From Silene latifolia (lineage: Eukaryota; Streptophyta; Magnoliopsida; Caryophyllales; Caryophyllaceae): a DNA stretch of 64,000 bases. Under the pieces are notes generated by a model, which did no database searches, was not told the DNA's origin, and saw only the letters and a list, made by a program, of their open reading frames with translations. The translations under genes and the position numbers were made by a program. Below, in pieces: positions 1 through 11,597 of the stretch (the first letter of the stretch is position 1; the number at the start of each line of letters is the position of its first letter). The DNA is taken from NCBI RefSeq assembly GCF_048544455.1, contig NC_133538.1, positions 143,589,922 to 143,653,921 on the forward strand. The letters run 5' to 3'.

Positions 1-1893
1 CTATATGATGAAAAGAGTCATGGAATGATGAGCACTCAAGGTAAATATTTAATAATAATTCTCTTTATTTTAAGTAACGTTAATGTCATTCATTCGAATT
101 GAATAAGATATCAGGAGTTGTTAGTATATATACATATTGGCTTTTATATTGTTACATTCAATTTGAGACGATAGGAGTCCTTACTATAACTCGAATGACT
201 TTCACATTATTTCTCACCTTAGTTTTCGAGCCAGCGATATTCGAGGTCCACGAGTTACTCAAGAATTATTAAGACAACTCTATTTTACCTCTTAGTTAAA
301 TATTGAATTTAGGAGCATAATAAAACAACATGACATACATATATCGTGTAATTTTGTGCAACTCCTCTTTCTATAACAATATATTGTATTCAAATACTAC
401 TCTATAACAAGTTAAAAGTAAACGAATGTTAACCATGTTTCATGTTGAATTTAAAATTCATTCTTTTTCTTATGTGAGGGAATACACTGGTAAGCTCATG
501 CAAACAATAGGCAACATTACAACACAAAGCTTATAGATAAATTAGATTTTTTATACAAGGCAGGCAATGTAATTATTCTATTCTATTTTATTGATCTCAT
601 TACTCTACTACTCTTCATCAACTTTTTACTTATATTTTACAATATTGTTATTTTACAACTCTTTACAGTATTAGACAGTAATTTATCTCTTCTAAGTTGA
701 GTGAATCGATGACCTTATTCGGTATTTAGATGATATACTAATTCTTAGTAGAGATTGGTTTTCAACCAACCGGGTTGACAAACTTACTTCACTCATTAGG
801 ATTTGTCTAAGGCAACGCTAATCAACAATTTCGAAGGGAGTATATATGGAAAGCCTCAAATGCTGTAAGGAGGACAGTCCACCCGGAGGGCATAAGAATT
901 TTCCTTAGATCAATCTGCAGATGTATTTTTGTACATGTGATGCAATGACATTCGGAGCTATTAGTTGGGATGTATGTGTTTGTTTGTTATTTACAAATTG
1001 TAAACCATAGGAAATGCTAAGTTTGGTTCAAATTTTTGAATATCGATTCGTTTAAATTGTTCAAGTTATCATTATAATGTATGAATATTGATGTGGTTTA
1101 TATATGATCGTCGTAATTTCAACATAACCTTTAGAAGTATAATGGTGAACTCGTGATCATTATGAATTACTCGTATGTTATTATGGTGTCGAGCCAATGA
1201 TAATGTAAGGGGTAAGAGTATATTGTATAGCTTTAATGGTGTTTCAAGGAGGAGACTTAATTTATACGGAGTATATTGCTATAGCTTTAATGGTAACGTA
1301 AATGGATCATGATAACTTGATAGGAGGCGAAGAGAATTATATATAACAGATTCAATTTAATACTAAATGTAGAGATTATAACTCTATGTTTAGTTGAGTC
1401 CTATCGTATGTTATTAAATTACGTTTTATTATACTTTGTATTGGGGCTATTTAAATTGTGGTGCCCCTTAAGTGCACAAATTATAAGAACAAGAGTTAAT
1501 AAATGACTCTTCCTTTTACAAAAATGGACCGTCTCACGAGGTGAGACCGTCTTAGTCTATCTAAATGACTCTTCCTTTTACAGAAATAGTAGCAAAAAGA
1601 CACAAAAGATGAACATTTCAAGCGATTACAAAGAGTCCACGTTTTGTAAATTACTCAAAATACTTTAACATTCATAATAGAAAGATAATTAGATATTTTC
1701 TAATTAGAAATAAAATAACTGTAGGCAAAGATTTGTCCAGCGGAGTACATAGATAGTCTTTCATTTTGGCAGAGATACTAAATCATTCTCACTCCTTAGA
1801 TAATCGGTAATTCACATGTTACCAAAAAAAAATAGATAATCGGTAATGTTCATAAGTATATTTAAAATTATTATAAAAGATTCTAATAAGTGT
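1..1893. other. AT-rich non-coding stretch, no gene seen
   Basis: No open reading frame of note and no recognisable protein similarity. The only local structure is a direct repeat of about 25 bases (around 1500-1525 and 1563-1588, both containing ATGACTCTTCCTTTTACA) that flanks a short hairpin (ACCGTCTCAC / GTGAGACCGT, 1530-1552). The last few hundred bases probably belong to the Helitron-like element whose 3' end is at 1922. Confidence 0.6.
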
Positions 1894-1922
1894 CCCGTGC
1901 ATCGCACGGGCATTAAATCTAG
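1894..1922 (+). mobile_element. Helitron-like 3' terminus (hairpin plus CTAG)
   Basis: A perfect hairpin, CCCGTGC-ATC-GCACGGG (1894-1910), is followed 8 bases later by CTAG (1919-1922) and then T. A short GC-rich hairpin a few bases before a CTRR end, with insertion next to T, is the standard Helitron 3' end. The matching 5' end was not located. Right after CTAG the sequence ATATTATTAAAGGAAG begins, which also follows the Helitron-like end at 48141. Confidence 0.6.
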
Positions 1923-2461
1923 TTTATTTATATTATTAAAGGAAGATTTTTTCGAGCAATTACAGAGTCTCTATCTTTTACAAATTACCTATTTTTTTTT
2001 TAATAAATTTTAATTAAATAGATAATTGAAATCTTATCATACAATGATAGAATATTTAGAGTTTGAGTAAATCGTTGGACTCAAAACTTTCAATGCCAAT
2101 ATGACTGATAACAGTTTGCTAATTTGCCATAAAAATATTACTAAAAGATAATGAAGAAAGCTAATTTGATTTAGGAATTTGTGTTTGAATTGGAATCATA
2201 ATAAAAAGAGAAGTTAATAGGTGTATATAAGTAGAAAAATTTTACGTCTTCAGTCCCCTGGGCCCTTATCCCTCATACTTTCTCTTATCTGTTGTTTTTA
2301 GGTGTGATTTATGTATGCATGTTGTTTTACTTTTATCATCAAATTTATTACTCTTATTCTTAAAACTCTCCTCATTTGTACGTTTCTACAGGTTCATGCA
2401 ACCAATCCGGTTCCTTACAAATATCACGCTTTATGGTACGTTATTATCATTATTTGTTTTA
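1923..2461. other. Non-coding flank of copia element A
   Basis: AT-rich sequence without a usable reading frame. It probably starts with the 5' part of another Helitron-like copy (ATATTATTAAAGGAAG at about 1930-1945). It ends in the left copy of the 5-bp target duplication TAATC (2462-2466) of element A. Confidence 0.5.
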
Positions 2462-2466
2462 TAATC

Positions 2467-2638
2467 TAATGAGTTATATTGGGCTAGTGGGCTAGTTTAG
2501 GCCCGGAAATATTATGTGTATCGTATTATTAACATAGGGCAGTAACCCTAGTTCGAATGTAATATATATCGCACTTAATATCAATAAACGGCAGATTTGG
2601 TTTTCGTATCTAATATACAATTGTAGCATGGTATCAGG
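2467..2638 (+). repeat. Element A 5' LTR
   Basis: A 172-bp LTR starting TAATGAGTTATATTGGGC and ending TTGTAGCA directly against the primer site. Nearly the same sequence recurs at 25683-25828 (plus 30540-30549). The start is set by the TAATC duplication immediately outside and by the polypurine tract that abuts the 3' copy. It contains a 9-base internal duplication (GGGCTAGTG / GGGCTAGTT) absent from the 3' copy. Confidence 0.85.
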
Positions 2639-2650
2639 GAAACCAAAAAT
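2639..2650 (+). other. Element A primer binding site
   Basis: TGGTATCAGGGA directly follows the LTR. TGGTATCAG is the complement of the 3' end of initiator tRNA-Met, the usual primer of plant copia elements. Confidence 0.8.
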
Positions 2651-2691
2651 ACAAAATAAAAATCTTACGAACACCTCCTCGCTCCGCCGCC

Positions 2692-3408
2692 ATGGCTGGT
2701 GACGACCTGCCTCCCCCTCCTCCTCTCAAAATTGAGCCTTCTTGTCCTTACTGCATCGGAAATCATGATAAACATGGGGACCATATTACTGGAACCCGTC
2801 TTAATCTTTACAACTTTGATGAATGGAAGCATGCAGTTCGTACCGCTCTTAAGGCGCGACGTAAATTTGGATTTCTCAATGGCACCTACACCGAGCCGAA
2901 GCTGCCATGTACACAGGAGGATTTGGAGACGATTCATTCAATGCTTGTTTCCTGGCTCAATAATCTCATTGAGCTTAAGGTAAAACGTCTTTTATCTAAT
3001 TATGACGATGCAAAGCGATTGTGGGATGATCTTCATTATCGTTCTAGCATCATTGATGGACCACGCATTCAACAAATAAAAGGTGAACTGCGTGATTGTA
3101 AACAAACTGAAACTATGTCGGTTGCGGTATATTATGGTACCTTAAATCAATTATGGGATGAATTAGATAAATATGAACCAATTATAACTTGCAAATGTGC
3201 CTCTGATGTCGGGAAACAACACTTAGAACGTAGGGAGTCGGATCGACTTCATCAATTTTTACTCGGCTTGCTCCCTGCTCATTATGAGACCTTGCGGTCT
3301 GTTATTTTATCTCAAACCCCTCTGCCCACAGTTAGTCGTGCCTTCCAATTGATCAGCCAAGAGGAACGTGTGAAGGGTATTAATAAAACCAGTGAGATTG
3401 TGCCGTAA
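2692..3408 (+). pseudogene. gag: Element A gag, N-terminal part
   Basis: Gag builds the cytoplasmic virus-like particle in which reverse transcription occurs. Translation opens at an ATG in good context (GCCGCCATGG) and gives a 238-residue product. It has the copia Gag pattern: an N-terminal target-like segment around the Trp of DEWKHAVRTAL (about residue 46), a central helical region containing KRLWDDLHYR and IQQIKGEL, and an FLLGLLPAHYETLRS segment near residue 190. The frame closes at 3406-3408, but homology continues directly in the +1 frame, so the stop is a frameshift and not the original end. Identification as copia Gag is secure; function is lost. Confidence 0.8.
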
Positions 3409-4090
3409 TCCGAGAGCCACTTTTGTTGTTCGACAACCTAATTCACGTCCTGGTTTTACTCCTCGACCTTCCGCACAATTGTCTCGTTATGAACGGCAGA
3501 AGTTAGTAAGTACTAAGTGTAATCGGAAGGGGCATGATCGTAGTATGTGCTTTGAGCTCATGGACGAAATACCTTATTGGTGGTATGAGCTTAAAGGTCT
3601 GAAATCTCCAAATCATGGAGGTTCTGGTGCTTCCCGTGGTGATAATAATTCGAACAAGGGACGGGGTGGTCGCTCTACTACTCAAGCAAGGCCGGAAAAT
3701 ACTGTGCATACATCTAAACCCGAGAGTAGCAATGCTGAGATTACTAATGCACGTGACGGAGAATCTTCGCAACCTGCTATTACTACATACGGCACGCCTT
3801 CTCATACCTTTTCCGGTAAGTGGTTAATTGATACGGGTTGTTCGCATCATGTTACTGATAAGCTGGATTCTTTACTTAATGTTCGTCATATCCCAAGTCG
3901 TGTTGGTGGGCTTCCGGATGGCACGCATGTTCAGGCTTCTCACGTTGGTAGCGTGAAATTATCTTTGACCATCTCGCTTGACCCTGTTCTTTATGTACCA
4001 CAGTTGCGCTGTAATTTAATATCAGCTTCACAGTTGAGTGATGCTATAGATTGTGAGTTTGTGACTAATGCTAATACTTGTCTTATTCAG
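3402..4090 (+). pseudogene. Element A gag zinc knuckle and protease, frameshifted
   Basis: Continuation of gag in another frame. A zinc-knuckle-like segment (about 3515-3555) reads STKCNRKGHDRSMCFE: the His and the last two Cys of a CX2CX4HX4C knuckle are present, but the first Cys position is Ser. It is followed by a Gly/Asn/Arg-rich linker and then by the aspartic protease, with the catalytic triad DTG at 3830-3838 (WLIDTGCSHHV). The protease cleaves the polyprotein. Sequence typical of the region ahead of integrase breaks off near 4090, where it joins reverse-transcriptase sequence: the whole integrase is deleted. Confidence 0.75.
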
Positions 4091-4867
4091 GACCGGCATT
4101 CGAGGATGTGCACAATGCCATCTTACACGGTGACCTTGATGAAGAAGTATATATGAAATTACCTCCTGGATTTCGGTCTGATATACCCGGAATGGTCTGT
4201 CGCTTGCGTAAATGTTTATATGGCCTCAAACAGGCACCCAGATGTTGGTTTGCAAAATTCGGTGCCGCCCTAAAAGAATACGGGTTTATTTAAAGCCTTG
4301 CGGACTATTCTCTGTTTACTTACACCCGAGGTACAGTGCAATTGCATATTCTCTTGTATGTCGATGACTTGCTTATCTCTTCAAATGATCCGGCTGCGAT
4401 TTCCATTTTTAAAAATTACCTCCACTCCCGTTTTCACATGAAAGACCTGGGAGTCTTGAAGTATTTTCTTGGGCTCGAGGTTGCACGGAATGCTGATGGC
4501 ATTTTTGTTTTCCAACGAAAATATACTTTAGATATTGTTGCGGAGTCTGGTCTTTTAGGCTGTAAACCGTGCTCTACGCCCCTTGAACAAAACCATCACC
4601 TAGGATTGTCCACCCGTCCTCTTCTAGCTGATGTGGGACGTTATCGACGGCTTGTGGGTCGTCTGGTGTATCTTGTTGTGATCCGACCTGATCTGGCATA
4701 TGCTGTTCATATATTATCTAAGTTTATGCATGCACCACGACAGGATCATTGGGAAGCAGCTATTCGTACCGTCCGATATTTGAAGGGTACTCCTGGGCAG
4801 GGTATCCTCTTACGTTCCGATGCTGCTTTATCTCTCACCGGTTGGTGTGATTTTGACTACGCGACCT
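4091..4867 (+). pseudogene. Element A reverse transcriptase and start of RNase H
   Basis: Begins inside RT just upstream of [19 protein letters not shown], so the fingers are missing. It continues through [11 protein letters not shown] (about 4215-4250), has an in-frame TAA at 4291-4293, and resumes in the same frame with the catalytic LLYVDDLL motif (YVDD at about 4357-4368), a MKDLGVLKYFLGLE segment and RPDLAYAVHILSKF. RNase H starts at GWCDFDYATL and is cut at 4867 by the LTR of element C. RT copies genomic RNA to DNA and RNase H removes the RNA strand. This copy cannot make either. Confidence 0.85.
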
Positions 4868-4990
4868 TGTAACACCCCACGGTAATTGAAGAGGTCCAGT
4901 TATAGGCTTAAATGACTAGTGCTTAAAGGGATTGAAAGTACTACTCATATCAACAAAGTGCACTTTCTTTTATGGTCATCCATGCGAAAG

Positions 4991-5010
4991 AACTCCAAAG
5001 TTAAGCGTGC
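4991..5010 (+). promoter_or_regulatory. 5S rRNA-like motif in LTR
   Basis: AACTCCAAAGTTAAGCGTGC closely resembles the segment of plant 5S rRNA around the start of its internal control region (comparison from memory, two mismatches seen). Some plant LTR elements and TRIMs carry 5S-like segments. It lies in the non-homologous first 141 bases of the left C LTR and is only a fragment, not a 5S gene. Confidence 0.45.
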
Positions 5011-5163
5011 TCCCCATAAAACGGTTCACCGCAGGTGTTCACGAATACACAGTCAACCGCGAGGTTGGGTAGGAATAAACTAAACAACAATAATAATAAT
5101 CCAACCAAAATAAACATCCTTCAAATTCTCATCACTTCATCCGTACAATTCACTTACGTCACT

Positions 5164-5345
5164 GGCAGTAGCACAACTCCCTTAACACCGTGATATCCTC
5201 AACTGGCAGTAGTACTTGCGTACCATGCTCACCTGGCAGTAGTAATTACTTACCATGCACAACTAACTCTGGCAGTAGTAATTACTTACTTTGCTCATCT
5301 GGCAGTAACGATTACTCGCTATGCACAACTGGCAGTAACACCCTC
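5164..5345. repeat. CTGGCAGTA short repeats in C LTR
   Basis: About six copies of CTGGCAGTA, each followed by a related YACTTACNATGCNCA stretch, at uneven 25-45 base spacing. The right LTR carries the same set at 23446-23635, so the array is part of the LTR and predates insertion. Confidence 0.6.
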
Positions 5346-6439
5346 CGTGTTATGCTCAACTGAATAATCAACTCTCCAACAATCAAATACTCAATGACAA
5401 TCCCGTCTTAATGCTCAACCAATATCTTATTATACACAATTACTCTATTTCCATTGATGAATCACAAAATTAACCTTAACCTCATAAATCGTCACAATTA
5501 AACATTGATTCATTGAACAATAAAACCCGAGTTGAGTAGGAAATTCATACCTGACAAGCAACTCCGAATAATGCAATCTACTAAAAATATTCTTCAACAA
5601 ACCCGTTCCACAAGTCCGTCACCTATAGATAAATAATATATTTAATTTAATTATTAATTATCCAATACATTATCATAATTTAATCGATTATAATTTAATT
5701 ACGTTATATTATTTTCTCGTGTAAATTATTACTTAACAACCCGTCTTAATTAATTAAACAAGTTAAACCCAACCCATTAACCCACATAGATTAACCCGTG
5801 AAAACCACTCCAACTCTCACCACATACATGTCTTGACCCGTGTCCAACCACCTCCTTTTACTCACCAAATCCCGACACCACAAGCCACCACACACACCAC
5901 TCAAGCCTGTCTCCAACAGCCCGTAACACCACGACTCCCGACAAGCTCCAACCACCATCCCAACCGTCCCCTACAGCTTGCAAATTCACGCCCTAGCAAC
6001 CACAACCACAAACACACTAATTACCGAAAACCCGACATCAACATACGCCGCCTATAAAACTCCTCTCTAACACCACCACAACCCAACTCAGCCACCACAG
6101 ACCTAGTCCTACCGTACCCAGCACCACCAATAAGACACGACCACCCAATCCTTGCCCTAACAACCGCCACAATTGACACCTACGACACAACAGTACAACC
6201 CGACAACACTCTTACATCACACACGGTTTTAACATTCCCCAGCTCAGACCAGCCACCACCGTTGCCATCACTGGCCCACAGTGACTCCAGGGTGGTCCCT
6301 CAATCCCCTCGACTCAACAACACCTCCATAGTCGCACCCAAAATCGGCAGCAACAACAACACACAATTCCTCCCCTGTTTTCGAATGTCTGGCCACCACC
6401 ACCATGTACTACCACCTACGTCCACCCTAAGCCACCTAC

Positions 6440-7341
6440 TGTTATGGCCAAAATTACTGTATTTTGCCTGGGCTACGTGGCATGAGATAAGTGGGTAATT
6501 AATGAGCAATGGACCCACAACATACATGGGGAGTCGGGCCCATGGACCGAGCCAGGGAGGCAGGCCTGGAAGCAGAATAATTCGGGGAAGGACAACATGT
6601 GAAGAAGAGTTCAGCTTGGACTAAGATATTAATAAGATCTCGGGTAAAGAAGGAAATCTTAATTATTGCCATATTCTGAATAAGGAAAGTCCAAGTTGTT
6701 ACCAAACTCTGTCTTGAGGAACAAGACAATTAAGTGGGAAGCCCTAATAAACCCACTAGGGTTTATTCACTATAAATACAAGGAAGACAAACAAGAGAAG
6801 GTATCCATATTCACCCACGCAAGAACATACATAACGGCTACGACAAATGGGAAGCAAGCAAGCAAGGTGCAGCCTCTTAATTTCATACTTACATACAAAG
6901 AAGCAAATCCCATATGAAACATCACATCATCATCATGCAATCATCACCCAATCATTATTACCACAATTGTAATCCCACGAATAAACCCACAAAATAGCCC
7001 CTGACATCGATAATACTCCGTATGTCCCTTTTACGCACCGGACGGATTATTCTTCATCAGATCCGGACAATTGTATATTGTACTTGTACTCCGATTATTA
7101 CATAGTGGAATATTGGTGGGATTCCGACTCCTCCCGCGGTTGTTTCCCACATCGGGTTTTCCGCATCACCAAAATATCATGTGTCATTATTTCCATATTT
7201 CGTCCTTTACTTTGTTTATATCGTTACTTCGTCTTAATTACGTACGCATTCCATCACAAATCACATATAATTTAACCCCCCGATACGAGGCTACAAAGAG
7301 CGGTCACTTTAACCCTAAATTGGTAGAAATTTACCAAAACA
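6440..7341 (+). repeat. Element D 5' LTR
   Basis: About 902 bp, TG at 6440 to CA at 7341. It contains a TATA-like CTATAAATACAAGG (6770-6783) and a polyadenylation-like AATAAA near 6980. The boundary on the right is set by the primer site starting three bases later. Confidence 0.6.
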
Positions 7342-7344
7342 GTT

Positions 7345-7361
7345 TGGCGCCCACCGTGGGG
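7345..7361 (+). other. Element D primer binding site
   Basis: TGGCGCCCACCGTGGGG, starting three bases after the LTR, is a primer-site sequence commonly seen in plant Ty3/gypsy elements of the Tat group. It differs from the tRNA-Met site used by A, B, C, E and G. Confidence 0.65.
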
Positions 7362-7446
7362 AATAGTGATCGATCTCTATAGCCAAGTTGTCATCAAGTC
7401 AGTCTCCGGTGCCATGCCTCCTAGCGAGCAAGATCTCATCACTATC

Positions 7447-8010
7447 CATGAAGTCATCCAGAAGCCAGCAGCAGATCTGCTTCTTAGGACCCTCCCCGGA
7501 AGCCAGCAGTAGATCTGTTTCCTAGGATCCTCCGTCAGAAGTCAGCAGAAGATCTGCTTCCTGGGACCCTCCCCAGAAGCCGGCAATACATCTGCTTCCT
7601 GGAATCCTCCGCCAAAAGCCAGCAGCAGATCTGCTTCCAGAGTTCCTCCAGAAGTCAGCCGTAGATCTGCTTCCTGGGACCCTCCCCGGAAGCCAGCAGT
7701 AGATCAGCTTCCAGAAGTCCAGCATCAGAGACCTGCAACAGATCTGGTCTCAGAGTCCGACGGCAGATCTGGTCCCCAAAGTTCCTTCAGAAGCCTGAGT
7801 CAAACAACAGGTCTGGTTCCAGGAATCCCTCCGAAATCCAGCAGTAGATTTGCTATCTGGAGCCGTATATCTGCTCCCCGAAGCCGAAGATCTGGTCCCT
7901 ATTGTTCCCAGAGTCCTCTAGCAGATCTGGTCCATGGAGTTTACCAGGGTCCTCCAGCAGATCTAGTCCCAGAATTCATCCAGATGCCGGTAGCAGAACT
8001 GCTCCCCAGA
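7447..8010. repeat. Degenerate 36-40 bp tandem repeats in element D
   Basis: Seven recognisable units in a row from 7447 to about 7710 follow the pattern AAGCCAGCAGTAGATCTG + CTTCCTGGGACCCTCCCC. They continue as more degraded CAGATCTGGTCCC units to about 8010. Unit length drifts between about 31 and 42 bases. The array begins shortly after a possible gag start (ATG at 7414), and that frame closes within about 35 codons, so the repeats have replaced or invaded the gag region. Confidence 0.65.
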
Positions 8011-10550
8011 GTTCCTCTAGCTCCAACCTCTAGCTACCAGATCAGGAATGGTCAGTGCACCAGAAACCGCCAGCAGCGTACCAGCAACTTGTGTACCAGC
8101 AGGAGGCGAACCAGCAGCAATGCTCAGTACAGGTGCACAGATTCAGAGGTACCAGGCTGGGGGCAGATCAGGACCTCCAGAATCTTTGGACCAGAGATCC
8201 TTAGACGTCGTGCTGGTGCTCCAGATGAAAATTCACAACCTAACTTAGGCTATCCAGAAGCAAGTTGCAGAGAGACAATCTGGAGCTTGCAGTAAGCAGA
8301 GGACACCGGGCTATACCCTGGATGCCCAGAATCCTACACCAGAATGGAGGCAGCATTAGGTAACACCGTATCCAGTAGTTGTTTTGGAGCTAAATTCCTC
8401 CCTGTTGCAGGAACTTTCAGCCAGCATGAACCAGAATGACCAACTCAACCAGTGTCGCTACAACTCCACAAGCCAGCGACCCTGGGGGCAGATCTTTGCA
8501 GAAGTGTTGTTAGGTTGTAACATATTTGGTACTATTTCGCCTGTCCCTAACCCTCTTGCAGGATCATAAAAGCCTGGTGCAGCGACCACCTGTTATCACG
8601 TGGGGGCAGGTTCAGTAAAATAAACTCCATGAGTCGAGTTCCACCCTTTACAGCTCTATTTGTGCTAGAATAATTTACGTGATAACAGGTGGATCAAAAC
8701 TCTACAACCTAAAATACTCAAAGGGGAAAAAGGCATGCCACAGAACGTGGGTAAGCTGAACCCAGAATGAACAGTGCTAAAGATTCAGAGTACAGAAAAG
8801 TAGATCAAATCTAGCAAGTGGCAAACCAGAATGAGCGTCCTGCAGGAACTATCAAAGCTTGCAAAGAAGCAATCGAAATATAAGAACCAACAACAAAGAC
8901 TCAACACGCGATCCGCCGGTGCTTGGATGTTGATTCCAGCAAATTGTCACCCTTGTAGGGTAACAGCTCATAAGAAGCTTCTACAACGAGTTTCATACCC
9001 AGTCTGCATCTAGGGAACAATCCCGAAAAAAAGCAAAATAAAAAAAGGCCAAGTCGCCAGGCACTGATAAACAAAAGTACAAACATAATAGAAGAGAGGT
9101 CCTCTTAACATGATCCTCTCCTCGGCAGCAGCTACACCAGCTTTTCTACCTTGCTCTGTTTGACCTTCTCTTGCAGGAACTAGCTCTGGCTCAGGAACAT
9201 CAGCAGCCTCAGCAACATTTTAGGGTAGCTGTCCTGACCAACAGCATTTTTGGGTGGCTGACCCAATAAGAATCATTTTCGGGGAGCTGACCTCATCAAC
9301 ACCCAGAACTAGGTTCCCAAGACGCTGAGATCTAGTAGAATAAAGAAGTCTTGACCACCTATCTTCTCTTAACTTCCAGGAGGCAGGAAGTAGAAGGAAC
9401 CAGAAACGGAAACCCGGGAAGCAGGAAGTCGGAAGCAGGATGCAGGAGGAAGCAGAGGCAAAACCTGAGGAGGCGGGAAACATGACCAGATGAAAGGCAG
9501 GACCCAGAATGAGCCAGACTTCTGCGTAGCCCATTTGCAGGAGCCATCAGCCAATGGAAGCAGAATCAGGGAAACCCTAGTACCACCTCTACTGTCTGAG
9601 CCAGAACCAGAAGAACCCTGGTCACAGTATGCCTAGTCCCTGTATCTGATTCCCCGCTCCTGGTCCCAACACCTGTTCCCCATACCTATCGGTAACCAAG
9701 ACATCAGTTATATCATACTGGAACCCAGACTATTGTCTCAAAAAGTCTCTGCATCCTGCAGAGACCAGGTACACATCACTTGAAAAAAAATTTCTTGCGC
9801 TTGTTATAGCTTTCTGTAAATTGCTTTCTTATTTTAGTCTCATCATATCCATGTGGTAATTGACTACCCCTGAAAGCCTATATGAGAAAACTAGAGCTAT
9901 TGGGATAAATAAACAATGGCCAATTGAACCATACGCCTAAGTGTTCACAACCTGAACATCGAACCTCAAATGACCATTAAGTCACAAACCATGGTAGACT
10001 TTGCACTTGACTTTAGTCCAGCACCCCAGACCCAGGTTGATGAAAACATCAGGGACCTGAAAGGGAAATAGGAACCAGAGTTGTACATGAAAACACTAGT
10101 AGAATTTCCAATAAGAGGGACAAGAGTAGGCCTGGTACCCAGCCTGCAGCGACCCTAAGAGTCAGGCACCTGAAAATATCTGGAACCAGACAGGTCCCAA
10201 GCCGGGGGCCAGAACCTGGAGGCAGACGTCCTTACAACCTGGGGGTAGCATTCAAGCTAGGTATCTGACCACTTATGCTTATCATTCATGTGCTAAAACC
10301 ATCGGTAAACAAAGGATAGAAGATTCATGTCCATATGTCGCTCTTAAAGTAATTCATAAACTTCGTAATCTTGCTTCCCCTGTTATATTTTGAATAACTA
10401 TTGTCTTGAGCGTTGGAATGTCGTTGGCTATGCCATCTGCTAGCCCTATTAGAATACTTGCAGGAGATCTCCCTACCAGCAGGAGTGGTTACTCAGGCTC
10501 CTGAACCTGCCACTCCTTCCCCAAATAAAATTGCTCCTCTTGCATCATAT
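8011..10550. other. Element D internal region, no coding sequence recognised
   Basis: Words of the upstream repeat (CCAGCA, CAGAAT, GGGGGCAG) recur at low density and the base composition stays higher in G+C than the flanks. The longest frames are about 100 codons and show no retroelement motif. The phrase CTGACC...GGGTGGCTGACC occurs twice at 9230-9300. Confidence 0.5.
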
Positions 10551-11597
10551 GACGCAGAATGCATATTACGAATAATTTTATGTTAAAAAAGTATCCGAGC
10601 TTTATGTTACGAATAATTATTCGTTTGGTATATATACCAGTTTACGAAAATATACCAAATTTATTACCTGGTATATATACCAAACTTTTTACCTTGCAAC
10701 GTGGCATATCAATTTGAAAACATATTTGAATCATTTAAATAGTGGAGTTGGAATTAGGCAAAAATATTAAGTACAAATAAAATGAGAATTATTACAAAAT
10801 CGTTTGTCGAAAACTTAACTGTACAGGAATATTCCGACGATTGTACACTAAATTATTTATTTCTCCCAAACCGTAAAAATTTTAAACATAAGACCAACGG
10901 CATTGGTAAGCTAACTCAGTGGGTCATCACTCATAAAAATTGCATCCTTGGACGATAAACGGAGGTCAAATGGCAACTACATCAATTAAAGGTAAAATAT
11001 GACGGAATAAGATTCAGCTCTAGGTCCCTTTTTACTAGGTCACAAGCTTTGATTAACACCCTCCTACCCTTATATCAACACAACTTGGTCAATAAACTTT
11101 CACACACGACTACTATCTACTCTAAAGCATTCATATCACAATTTTAATCATTTCATAATATATTGCAAATAACATGGCTTTGGGATTCACACAACCGCAT
11201 ATCACTAGACATGATTCTACTATCACACAACGTCCAACCACATAATCAATATCAATTTGTAATTACTTTCATGCTTATGATCAAAACAATTCAACATCAA
11301 ATCCTCATTTCATCCCTTCAACTCTCCTTAAAATCAAGGTTACGTCCCGTAATCTCAGTCATCAATTAAAACAATATTCAAGCAAAGCAACCAAAACTCC
11401 TGCGAGGAAATAAACAATATTCATTTTAAATTACCCCACTCTTTGATATATCTCAAGGTAACCGGTTCAAAACTGAAAGGGCCAGAAGTTTGGTGTGAGG
11501 GAGCCCTTAACTCATCCCAAGCCATAAGTGGGCTCCTAACAGTTTCTACCCGGGTTCATTTTATTTAGACACATCCTATGTTCATTATTGTTCATTG
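10551..11597 (-). other. Element C leader remnant
   Basis: The last part (about 11460-11597), read on the minus strand, follows on from 22942-22977 once element E is removed. It resembles the leaders of G (54414-54530) and H (62379-62520): shared features are an AATGAACATAGG-type run, an AAAATGAACCYGG-type run and a GGAGC...TTTTGAACCGG segment. This supports C being gypsy, minus strand. The rest is AT-rich and non-coding. It holds an inverted repeat built on TTTGGTATATATACCA-like words (10610-10690). Confidence 0.5.

Larger units (their letters stand above)
4868..6439 (-). repeat. Element C 3' LTR, truncated and chimeric
   Basis: From 5009 to 6439 the sequence matches 23291-24711 of the right LTR with scattered substitutions. 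This includes a block of repeated CTGGCAGTA units (5164-5340) and a C/A-rich stretch (5800-6400). The first 141 bases (4868-5008) do not match the right LTR start and look like another LTR family. The copy ends where element D begins, so roughly the 690 bases equivalent to 24712-25398 are missing. Confidence 0.75.
6440..10550 (+). mobile_element. Element D, non-coding LTR element (right end uncertain)
   Basis: The homology between the two C LTRs stops abruptly at 6439/6440, where TGTTATGGCC starts a new LTR. That LTR ends at 7341 and is followed by a gypsy-type primer site. The internal region is not C sequence and shows no gag, protease, RT, RNase H or integrase in any frame. It consists of degenerate tandem repeats and low-coding sequence rich in CCAGCAG, AGATCTG and CCAGAA words. 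No second LTR was found, so the right boundary (placed near 10550, where composition becomes AT-rich) is approximate. It resembles a large non-autonomous derivative truncated at its 3' end. Confidence 0.55.

Noticed and set aside
4991..5010. A 5S rRNA gene
   Set aside because: Only about 20 bases resemble 5S rRNA; the rest of the gene is absent.
5833..6527. Pro/Thr/His-rich ORFs in the C LTR (also 24117-24920)
   Set aside because: They lie in both LTR copies on the strand opposite to the element and reflect a C/A-rich LTR segment.
7984..9554. Several ORFs of 60-104 codons inside element D
   Set aside because: No motif, no codon pattern, overlapping on both strands; composition follows the tandem repeats.
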